From Sporothrix humicola (Eukaryota > Ascomycota > Sordariomycetes > Ophiostomatales > Ophiostomataceae), in assembly GCA_021396245.1 (NCBI GenBank), contig WNYE01000053.1:186001-250000 (forward strand): DNA of 64,000 bases. The letters are read 5' to 3'. Shown piece after piece: positions 1 through 9,586 of this stretch (position 1 is its first letter; each line of letters opens with the position of its first letter). Under the pieces are notes generated by a model. It was given only the letters and a program-made list of their open reading frames with translations, did not search any database and had not been told where the DNA came from. The position numbers and the translations under genes are program-made.

Positions 1-751
1 AAAACTGATAGAAATGGCAAAAAGCGATAGTGGTGATGAATGGCGGAAGAGATGAATAGTGAGAGACAAAATGACCGTAGACAAATAACCTTACAAATGC
101 CGCCTTCGGATGAAGGTTTGAATATTTGGTATTGTCTTGATATCAAATCAAAACTGGACATCGTATGACATACAAAGGAGTGAACACACGGGTATATCGT
201 GTGCAGCTCAAGCTGTCAGCAGATGCTCATCCAGGTGAAATCCAGGTAAAGTCCAAAGGGGTGGATGAAAGACATTCACGTCGAATGAGGGTTCTCAAAA
301 CCAAAAGGTATCCAGATGAAGAGCAGTTAAAGTCCAAGTCCAGGGGTGGCGAGAGGAAAAGCAGCTGTGGCAGCGCCACGAGGCTCATAAGGAGAAGGAA
401 GAAAAAGGAAAACAGCAAAAATTGGAGAAAGATATGGCCCATCCATTTTATCTCCAATAGACATAATCATGACGCAATGTGAAACATGAAAAAGAGACGA
501 GGAAATAGAAGGAGGAGATCGGGCGAGAGAGACAGGGAGGGAGAGAAATGGGTAGCACAGTGCAAGTAAACGAAAGCCAGATGAAAAAGGAATCAAGGCC
601 CAAGTCAGAAGCGCCAGAGCGCCTCTACCAACCAAATAAGAAATAAACGAACGCCTTCCATGAGTGGAGGAAAAGAACGCAGCATTAAAGTGAATTTGTT
701 TTCGTTTTGAGTTCGGTTCGGAAGGGGAGTAAAAAGACCTGGGGCGTGTGA
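1..751. other. Gene-free left edge
   Basis: No convincing gene. The short open frames on both strands here have no recognisable domain and low-complexity composition. The right part lies just downstream of the RfeG-like gene and probably includes its 3' UTR. Confidence 0.5.
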
Positions 752-2548
752 TCATCTCCGGCCATAGTGGTGGTGAGGTGCAGCATTGCCAGATTTCGGT
801 GGAGGGCCATTCCGGTTAGGAGGCGTTGCGTCACGCTCACGTTCCCGTTCACGCTCGCGTTCCCGCTCGCGGTCACTGGGACGTTCTGGACGATCGCGGT
901 GATCGGAGCGCTCACTTACGGCACGCTGTTCCCGGGCGTGACGGGGAGCAGCCGGTTGTTGTTGTCCACTGTTGGTGATTGGGAGTTGAGCCTGACTGTT
1001 CGGTGCAATTGGTCCAGTACGAGCAGGGGAAGAGGGGTGGGGAGGCCGGGGAGGGAGGGCAGAAAGGGCAGGTTCTTCATACTGTTGGGCGTGTGGCGGC
1101 TGAGGTGTCATATCATGAGCAGGGCTGTATCCAGAGTTGGAGTTCGACGAGGCTGAATCTGTGTGTGAGTTAAGGGACGGGACCACTTTGTAAAACAAAT
1201 TTCGCAATGCCACCGAAAAAGAGAATTACCTACCTCGGCCGTAGCCACCATCAATCGGAGTAGCATATGCAGCAGCATGGTTAGCGGGTGGTGGGGGTGC
1301 CGAGTATCCGCCGTAGCCAGTAGCCATGGCACCGGGTGCGCCGCCGTAGGCTCCGCGGTTATTGCTGTTGCCTGGGTTTGCGAACCCTCCAGGACCACCG
1401 GGCGGTGAGTTGCGTCGTGCAGGAGCAACTGGGGCGTCAGTCATCTGCATATCCATGGCGTAAGGGTCCCGATTTGACACCACGGCGTAGTGTGCGCCAC
1501 TGGAGTAGCCGTCCTGGCCATGCTGTTGCTGTGCGTGGACCGCGCTGCCCATGGGGGAACCGTAGCCACCCATCTGAGGAGGTCCAAATCTCGGGTCATG
1601 GGGAGCTGATTGTTGTGGAGCATATTGTGCCTGAGGAGGCACGCCCTGGGCGTAGGGAGCGTTGTTGTAGCCCCCAGGAGGGCCATAGGAGCCCTGGCCT
1701 GGTCCTGCAGCGCTGTATCCCGGTGCCTCGCTGCCTGGATAGCGAGGGCCATTGTCGTAGCCGTTGCCGCCGCCGTTACCGCCGTAAGAAGGTTGCATTC
1801 CGCCGTAGGGGGCGTTGCCGCCGTTGCCGCCCCCTCCGCTAGGGATAGGAGCGCCGCCGCCGCGCTGCGGGCCCTCTCTTGTCTGTGAGTCCAGGTATTT
1901 ACCTGATGGGGAGTTAGGGTTATGTACGCGGTCGTCAACCCGGTCTCGGTGGGAGTAGGCTGGTGTACCTGCGCCAGATTGACTCTTCCGTCTCTCTGCA
2001 TCCCAGCGCGCAGAGTCGTTTTTGAGATCGGCAATCATTGCCTAGAGGAAAGAAGACAAGTTAGACTTTGGGATGAAGAAGGGTAAGACGGATGCGATGC
2101 GTGAGGAAGATGTGATGGGTGATACGGAGAAAGATGTGCGATGATGTGCGATGATATTCGACGATATGCGATGGGCGCTGGTAAATGTTGATGAGAATGG
2201 AAAGTGAAAAATCGGATAACGTACAGATGTCAAGTTACGGTAGGCAGTGATGAAGTAGCCCTGGATTTGACGACCGTTGTCCTATTGATTGAAGCCATGG
2301 TCAGCACACTTGAACACGCACATACACAGCATCTACTACGATGTCCAGCGGTGCACACCATGCACACGACGACTTACACTGATGTGTGTGCCAGGGCGGA
2401 CAAGGGCATCGTTGCCCAAGTAGCGGCAGATGTCGGCCGTGATGACTTCACGGTCGATGCCGTCGCGGGGAACGAAGTATTCATTTTGCCGTGGCGCATT
2501 GTTGCTCGGCGGGTAGCCGGCGCCGGAGCCTCGTCCGCGGCTTGCCAT
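752..2548 (-). CDS. RfeG-like putative transcription factor, four exons
   Basis: Proposed CDS is complement(join(752..1158,1234..2041,2225..2281,2378..2548)), 480 aa. Each junction has GT..AG ends (5' sites GTAAGT, GTACGT and GTAGGT on the minus strand) and keeps frame. The conserved N-terminal core is split over the first three exons: NEYFVPRDGIDREVITADI near residues 22-40, then QGYFITAYRNLTSAMIADL and DSARWDAERR up to about residue 92. Proteins with this core are annotated as transcription factor RfeG in aspergilli; its exact biochemical role is not established, to my knowledge. The rest looks disordered: a Gly/Asn/Tyr/Pro/Gln-rich middle, then a Pro-rich part and an Arg-Glu repeat near residues 441-455, ending in HHHYGRR. 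The core would be lost if any of the three introns were read through. Family assignment is from remembered motif similarity; exon structure is inferred. Confidence 0.8.
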
Positions 2549-5500
2549 TTTAATGTTCGGGGGTGGAGGATATCACGGTTCCAGGGACGACGAGAAGCAG
2601 GAAGCCAAAAGCGAGGATCTTAGAGGCAATCCGGGTCGGGGCAAGGAGAAGCGAAACGAAAAGGAAACAATACGAAATCGCCCAGATGCAAGAGGTATCG
2701 AACAGAAAAATAAAAAAGGAAAAGATGGAACACGATCTCAACAAAAAGAGAGCAAAAAAGGCTGCGTGTCTATGAATAGGAGGGGGAGCGAAAAGAGGAA
2801 AAGAAGAGAAAGAAGAGAGAGGGAAAGGGGACTGGAATAGGATTATGGGGGAGGCCTGAAAAGAAATGGGAAGATGAACAGGTAAGGCGCACGATGGCGG
2901 CGGGGGGCGCGCATGGAAAAATTGGGAGAAGAAACAAGGCGGGAAGTGGGTGGCCTGGGATTGGGCCTGAGTGGGCGATGCTGGCAAGTGAGGTGGCACT
3001 GGTGGGTCGTTGCTGGCAGGACGGAGCAAATAATAACACGGCTGGGCTAGGCCTCTCTGCACGTCTTTCCTCACTTGGTTCCCTGTAAATAATAAATTTT
3101 CTTGATGTTTCTCGCGGCGGATCGCACTGGTAGGGCGTAGGCAAGACGAATCAAGATGGTGACAGCGTGACAGCCTAGCCAATTGGTAAGGAGATTGTGT
3201 GGGTGGTAATGTCAGATATGTTCTTGTATCGTTGAGTGAGCGCCACAGGAGCGATTTTGTGCCAGCGAGCTGCCCGTGATCTCGGGATGTTGGGCAGTGA
3301 TGCAGGCCAGGTCAAGTCAGGCCTTCTGTCTTGCCCTCTTGCAGCCTCTCAGTGGCGAGACGACTCCTGTTTTGGCTGTCTTTCTGGCGTCTCCGTGGCG
3401 GTTGCTGTGGAGTGTTGATGCACGATCTCTCCAGTAGAAAATGATACATCCTAGGGGCCCTGCAGGTAGGGCCGCTTCAGGAGGCCGCGAGAAATCCTCC
3501 GTTTTGGCGAATCGTTCGCACACAAAAAGGGGGCCAAAAGTGAGGGCTTGGGCAAAATAAGGCGTTGACAGCCAATGACGGCTGCAGGGCACGAAAACGC
3601 CAGCTTCGGATAGACGTCGCGTGGGTGCAGCGTGGGAGGCGCTGGTTGGCTGTGAAAGTGACAGAGTGGATATAGCCTAGCCAGTGGGAGAGGTATCGAA
3701 ACGGTTGGGAGGGTCGAGGATGAGGACATAAAAGCAGGACGGTTGGACAAAATGTGTCTCTCAAAGATAGAGTCGAGACAAAGGAGTGAGGGCAACGAGA
3801 GGACAGGGGAAATAAAGGGGCTTGTTTACAAAGGCTACAACAGTCACGACGAGGAAGGCGCAAAATATTTTCTTCGATTTCGAAAGGAACGATCGGTCGC
3901 CAGATGGTCATGCCCTCCCGTTCTTGTCGTGGAAGGCGCGCACGACGACACCGACGAGGGAAAGAGGCAAGAGCGAAAGTGAGGGCAAGAGCGATGACAG
4001 CGTTGCGCCTGCCCCTCGCGGCCCCTCACTTGCTCATATTTGGCGGCACAAAAATTGGGCAGCTACTGAGTATGGAGGGGAAGGGTTGCCTGGCTGTGAA
4101 ACGGCGGCCAAAACCGCTGACCGAGCTAGCAGGAAGGCACGACCCTAGACAGTCCGTGGTTAATCCAGCCTTGCGATTGGCCAAAGCGCCAGGATCGTTT
4201 TGGCGGTGACAAGTGGCTAAATTGGCGTGAAGGAATTAGAGGGAAGTAGGGAAATATGGAAGGAGTGACACAAGACTGACATAAATCCATCATAAGCTAC
4301 ACCGCCACCAGATGTGCACAATGTGCACAAAGTACAACGATTGAAAAAAGCACAAAAACACAAGAAACACAGCACAGAGACAAGCTGCCCCAAAAGGCTG
4401 GCTGCAGCTCAAGGTAGGGCACACAGGCGAGGCAAAACAAGGACGGGCACACACATATGCCCTATCGTCAGCTGTGCCGTCGTGGCCGTGGTGCTCTTCT
4501 TGCCCGTCTCTCTGGGCTCATTTTTTGTCTTTTTTGCCTTTTTTGTGTCTCTTCTCTGGCCTGTTGGACACTGGTCCTTGTCATCTCGCTCCTTCCCTCT
4601 TGCCAATCGGTCGCCGACGGGACGGCCGCACCTGTCAGACAGACTGCTTCATCTCGGTCGCCCAAACTCTCGTGCCCAACAAACTGTAACTTGTGAGTGG
4701 CACGACAAGGCAATGCGAGAGACAGGAGGGAAATGAGGTCACAATATGAAGGCGGCGAGAGTCTAAATAGCTTTTTTGTGTATCCTGTTTCTTGGGCAGA
4801 GACCCTCTCGCTCTGATATGACTCCCTGTTGACAGGCCGCCCTGTTTTCAAGAAAAGCCGCCACAGTAAGAGAGTGTGATGTGTCTCCATCCTGTTCGTC
4901 CATCACATTTACCTGGCTTCTACCGCTTCTACCGCTTCCATTTCGAAGCCGATCCCCACCAAATGGTGGCAAAAGTGCCGTTTGACATCCTCAAATGTCT
5001 TGGACTTGGGATGCAAATACATCGGTACAGATCCTGCTGTTGGTGGAGAGTGGATAATAATGAGAGACTCGGTCGTCCAATATGGGGCTGCATCTCAGAT
5101 TTCCAGGGTTCTTTCGTTTCTTCACAAGCCGTGACAATAATAAATAAATCATAGTGCTCCGATGAGAGTGTGCCAGGTGTCCATATGCATGCCTATTGAT
5201 ATTTGTCTGGTCTCATATTCTGTCATAAAATGTGTGCTGTCATAGAATTTTCGTACTTTTCTTCTCGTCAGGCGGTCGGTCGTTGGGCCGCAAAGGTTGG
5301 GCCGCAAGAAGTGAATGCGGCCTAGTGAAGCAATATGCAGCATCAGATCCACAGTATGTGTACAGTGTCTAGACTGTAGATTGCACGGCCACAACCAAGG
5401 CCGCAACCGCTTCCCCCTTCCAAAGCATCCCATGTATCCTTCGTTTAATTTTTTATTTTTGATTATTCTTGTTCTGTCGTAAAAGGCATGTCATATAATC

Positions 5501-6200
5501 TCAGGTATTTCGTACCAATCATAGAGCCGCAAAGACTCGACGTCGGGCGAGTCCTTCATCCCAAGTCCGCCCGAACCATGCTTCTCGAGTCGGCCTGCAA
5601 ATGTCGTGTTCTTTGGCATCGGCATGCCGAGAAATACCTTGCTGAAAACTATCGGCATGCCTAGGTTCTCATGGATTTAATCGGCATGCTCATAATCTTC
5701 GGTCTAGTCAGGACCGGGTCGTCTTCAAACAGCATGCTAAGTGGATTCGGCATGCCGAGCATCGAGAAACTTTTGTTGACTCGGCACAGGACAAAGGTTT
5801 TCCAAAAACCAGGACAGATGTCAACACCAAAATGGCCCGTCCCGAGTTCCGGCACACCCACTCAGAGAGAAACAAACACATAAACAAAGCTTTAAACCAA
5901 ACACAAGATAACAAGGACGCCGAGTCGCCGCGAGAAGCAGAACCAGGGCCAGGAGCAAGCCTGCACAGCTCACTGCATGCACGCCTGACATGCAATATGC
6001 AATATTTGCATCTGCATTTGCACACCGCTCAATCGGTTTGTGTTGACAGCGTCTCCTTTGGTCTGTTTTGTCTGTTGATTTCAGGGATGCCGAGTGCCCT
6101 TGACTCGACACCGTCTCGGCCTCTATACCCCTTTCGTTTTCGTTTCTTCTTATTTTCTTCTCTGATCTTTCTTTTTCTTATTTGCCTCGTTTCCTCCCCC
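2549..6200. other. 3.65-kb intergenic region
   Basis: This stretch separates the divergently lying starts and ends of the RfeG-like gene (promoter side at 2549) and the polymerase eta gene (3' end at 6201). I find no ORF with domain features. It contains purine-rich and pyrimidine-rich tracts and a local cluster of TCGGCATGC motifs at 5619-5758, listed separately. Confidence 0.5.
5619..5758. repeat. Cluster of TCGGCATGCC(GA) palindromic motifs
   Basis: The 12-base palindrome TCGGCATGCCGA is present at 5619-5630 and 5747-5758. Shorter versions lie between: TCGGCATGCC at 5652-5661, TCGGCATGC at 5681-5689 and a bare AGCATGCT at 5731-5738. Spacing is about 29-66 bases. It could be an array of dimeric-regulator sites or a decayed local repeat; the sequence alone does not decide. 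Confidence 0.6.
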
Positions 6201-8921
6201 TCATCCAGTCTCGAGATCTTTGGCAAAGTGCCAGTCTTGGTGCACCTGCAGGCCGTCTGGGTGGTCAAAGGCAGCTCCGCAGCGCTGGCAGGTCAGGGAT
6301 CCCGGTTCCGACGCTGCTGGTGGTGCAGTTCCCTCTCTTGACGTTGCCGTGCTACCAGGTCCTTCTTTATCGTCCTTTTTGGTCGGCGACCTGCCTCGAT
6401 TCTGAAAGAACGACGAGATGGGGTTGGCGGGTGTTGGTGCCGTCGGTGCTGCTCGCTTGACAGGGACATGACCTCGCCGACGTGTCGATGTTGATGCTGA
6501 TGCTGTTGGTGGCGGCGCTGGCCTCTCCTGTTTCTCCTGCCTTTCCTGTCTCTCTTGTCTCTCTTGTCTGTCTTCTGTTTGCAAATCCCGGGCAACATGC
6601 CAGTCTTCGTGCTCCTGCAGCTGGATAGCCTCCTGAAACGACTTACTGCAGCGGCCGCATGTAAAGAGGCCACTCTTACTACTGTCGATATCGTTTCCAT
6701 GACCAATCTTAAGAGTGTCGTCGCTTTTCGGTTTGAAAAAGGTGGATACGGCTGGTATTGCTGCCGTTGACGTGGCTCGTGGCCGTTCGTCGAATGCCCT
6801 GGAGCGCTCCGCTCCCCCTTGTCTCAGAGTGGTTGTGGCTGTGGTTGTGGTTGTGATTGTTGTAATTTTCGTCTGTTTTTCCTTTTCCGTCAAGGACGTC
6901 CCTGTAATATCGACACTGTCGTCGCGGTCCGTCCGTCTCCGCTTGGCCAGCGGCATGCCGTGGGTGTCGGATTCGTAATTGTCGTCGGCCTCCCTTAGAC
7001 TCTCGTCAAAGTCGTTTTCGTTGTCGTCGTTTCCATTGTTATCGTCTGCATCTGCACCCCCACGTCCTCCAGCCGATGGCGTGTTCGTACTCTGGGTTTT
7101 CGTGACTGGCGCTTTCTGAAAGAACGACTCAATGCTCTTGTTGTTCTTGACCGGCTCTTCGAAGCCGTCGACGCTAATGGCCAGGTGGGCACAGGGAAAG
7201 AGGATGTCAGCCCGGTTGGCCTGCTCGAGCAGCTGGATACCCAGCTTGAGCAGTTTCTCTTCGTCGAGCGGCGATCCGTCGCGCGGAATTCGGGTCTGTC
7301 GAGAGCGCCAATGGTAGCCGTTGCTGCCGTCTCCATAATGCAAGCGGATGGTTTGAGGAAGACGCAGCCGTTGGAAATGCTGTTGGTGAGCCGTCGTGTG
7401 TGCAGATGTCAACGCAGACAGCTCATCGCTGTCGGTTTCTTTGCCTGATCCCTCGGCAGTAGAACTGCTTTCGCCAGCTCCAACAGTAGCTGCCGCCAAT
7501 AGTGCCAAAGACAGCTTCTCATCCAGCAGCCGACACTTGAGCTCGGCAGCGTAGACTCGCAGCCAACCGACGGCCTGATCCATGGCCTTGAGCGGCGGCT
7601 GGAACGACTTGGCCGAGATAATGGACTTGATTTCGGTGCGAGCGGTGACTTCGCTTGTATCGATGCCGTGGACCATGCCGTGGATATGGAATCCGGTCTC
7701 CTGGTCATTGAGCTTGGCCTGCATCTGTGCAAGGGACAAGGTGCGTAGCTCAGCGATGGACTCGGTGTCAAAGGCAGCAACGACGCGGGCGCCCATCTTG
7801 CCCCCGAGACCACGTAGCTTCGTAACAGACTTGAGGCCTTCCAGAAAAGCGACGATGGCGCGGGGACGCACGACCGTCTGCTTGTCTGGCTTGTGCTGGC
7901 TGGATCCCAATTTGCTGAGCATCTTGTTGGAAGCGATGCCGGCCGAGCAGCGGAATTGTAGCTTGTCGTAGAGGGTCTGGCGGATGGCGCGAACAATACG
8001 TGCGCCCTCCAGCATGGCCACGTCGTCCCAGTCAATGACCCGCTCGTTGTTCTTGATGTCTTCCCTGTCCTCGTGTTCTTCTCTCTCGTCCTCGTGGGCA
8101 CTCCTGTTGTCTTCTCCTTTCTCTTCGCCCTCCTTTTGCTTCGGGGTCGTTCCTCCCTCTTTGTCATCGATTATGTCACTGCCCGTGGCAGCCCAGTCGA
8201 GATCTGCTTCAGTCAACGGCGGCAGGGGAAGTAACTCTGTCGGTTTCTCGTGGTGATTCTCGCGGTAGTCGGCCAGTACCTCTGGATAGAGCTTGTTGAC
8301 CAGCAACTCGTGAACATAGGCCGAGAGGTCAACAAAGACCTCGTCGATGCCCGCTTTCTCAATCTTGCAGGCATGCGCGCCCGTGCCCGGCAGGCTCTCC
8401 TTGATGGTGGCCAGGATCTCGCGCGAGCGGATGCGGTACGGCTCGAGCGAGACCTTGTGCTGGGCCATGGCGCTGTAGGCGTCGTCGTGGTACGCCCACT
8501 GCGTCTCGCCCTCTTTCCACGTGGGCACATGCTGAATCACCAGATCCGGGCACAGGCGCTTGGCCTCGGCGGCGCTGATCATGCGGCTGATGCCAAAGGC
8601 ACGCGCCGGGTAGTTGACAGCGATAATGTTGCGCCACTGCTGGACAACGAGGGGCGTTTCGTCGGCCGTGCCGAGGCGGCGCATCTCGCACTGGGCGTAG
8701 TAGGCATCGAGGTCGATGTGGGCGATCACGCGGAGAGGGCAGGACGGGGAGGCTGTCGCGAGGTCGGCCAGCTGGCGGTACGTGAAGCGAGACTTTTGTG
8801 TAGAGGCAGTGTCGCCATCTTGATCAATGTCCACGTCATGGCGACGAGAAGAATCGACAGTCGCACCGTCTTGATGGGACGCGGCTAGATTCGACGCCGG
8901 CGACAGTCCGATCGGAGGCAT
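6201..8921 (-). CDS. RAD30: DNA polymerase eta (Y-family translesion polymerase)
   Basis: A 906-aa single-exon ORF. Y-family polymerases copy past lesions such as UV cyclobutane dimers in the nucleus and are recruited by PCNA and ubiquitin. The catalytic motifs are visible: HIDLDAYYAQCE near residues 68-79 (metal-binding D70, D72) and KAGIDEVFVDLS near 189-200 (D193, E194). The AGIASNKMLSKL helix and the KLRGLGGKMG segment follow, as in the family. An acidic, charged insert of about 60 residues lies between the catalytic acids and the AGIASNK motif. The C-terminal third is unusual: three SFF/TFF-type PCNA-binding-like motifs (about 595-604, 724-733, 834-843) and two C2H2 UBZ-like fingers (about 751-783 and 874-906), plus a KRRR cluster near 657 that may be a nuclear signal. 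Longer than yeast Rad30 (632 aa) because of these additions. Start ATG precedes a disordered N-terminus; a start nearer the core is possible. Confidence 0.93.
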   Translation of the reverse strand: MPPIGLSPASNLAASHQDGATVDSSRRHDVDIDQDGDTASTQKSRFTYRQLADLATASPSCPLRVIAHIDLDAYYAQCEMRRLGTADETPLVVQQWRNIIAVNYPARAFGISRMISAAEAKRLCPDLVIQHVPTWKEGETQWAYHDDAYSAMAQHKVSLEPYRIRSREILATIKESLPGTGAHACKIEKAGIDEVFVDLSAYVHELLVNKLYPEVLADYRENHHEKPTELLPLPPLTEADLDWAATGSDIIDDKEGGTTPKQKEGEEKGEDNRSAHEDEREEHEDREDIKNNERVIDWDDVAMLEGARIVRAIRQTLYDKLQFRCSAGIASNKMLSKLGSSQHKPDKQTVVRPRAIVAFLEGLKSVTKLRGLGGKMGARVVAAFDTESIAELRTLSLAQMQAKLNDQETGFHIHGMVHGIDTSEVTARTEIKSIISAKSFQPPLKAMDQAVGWLRVYAAELKCRLLDEKLSLALLAAATVGAGESSSTAEGSGKETDSDELSALTSAHTTAHQQHFQRLRLPQTIRLHYGDGSNGYHWRSRQTRIPRDGSPLDEEKLLKLGIQLLEQANRADILFPCAHLAISVDGFEEPVKNNKSIESFFQKAPVTKTQSTNTPSAGGRGGADADDNNGNDDNENDFDESLREADDNYESDTHGMPLAKRRRTDRDDSVDITGTSLTEKEKQTKITTITTTTTATTTLRQGGAERSRAFDERPRATSTAAIPAVSTFFKPKSDDTLKIGHGNDIDSSKSGLFTCGRCSKSFQEAIQLQEHEDWHVARDLQTEDRQERQERQERQEKQERPAPPPTASASTSTRRRGHVPVKRAAPTAPTPANPISSFFQNRGRSPTKKDDKEGPGSTATSREGTAPPAASEPGSLTCQRCGAAFDHPDGLQVHQDWHFAKDLETG

Positions 8922-9586
8922 GGGGTGCCGTTGAGCAAAGACGATGCATAAGTGATGTAGGCTGTAATGGGAAACGAGGGTTGGTAATGAAGACGTCGAG
9001 AGTTAGCTTAGTCAAGCTGTTGGTAGAAGTGCAAAATTATGTCGAGGCAGACGCGTTAATGGATTCGCCCCGCGTTTGATGCGCTGAGCTTCAGTGGGTC
9101 TACAGCGCGCTGTCCCGTGACACAACTTCCGCCCATTAACACACCAAAGCACAAAACATGTCTGTTCTTCAGAATAATAAACAGCGAGCGCAAACGTCAG
9201 CATCGCTGTCTTTTTTAATAATTTCTCTCATAATTCAATTTCATTTTTCATACATAGAAAAGCATAGAGATCTATCCCTTCGTGTTTTTTTTTTTTTTCT
9301 TTCTTTTTTTTTCGGAATTTTCTTAATATTTTGTTATTCTTTTCTTTTTTTCTAAACAAAAAATACATTTAAATAAATGTGAAACAAAAATGATAACATA
9401 GATATATAAATTCTGAAAAATCTTCTAATTGATATATTTACGATTCCCTTCTAGAGATATCTTATATCCTATCCAAAATATCATAAAATTTCTTTCCCAT
9501 TCCATCATATCGCATTAACATATCTTATACCTTACATATCCAGTGTCCAAACGCCAAATACAAAACCGTCCCATCCTTTCTTTTGT
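8922..9586. other. AT-rich intergenic region
   Basis: Between the polymerase eta start and the stop codon of the 947-aa regulator, both on the minus strand. From about 9200 to 9560 the DNA is strongly AT-rich, with a run of T residues near 9282-9312. This is probably the 3' UTR/terminator zone of the regulator followed by the polymerase promoter. No gene seen. Confidence 0.5.
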
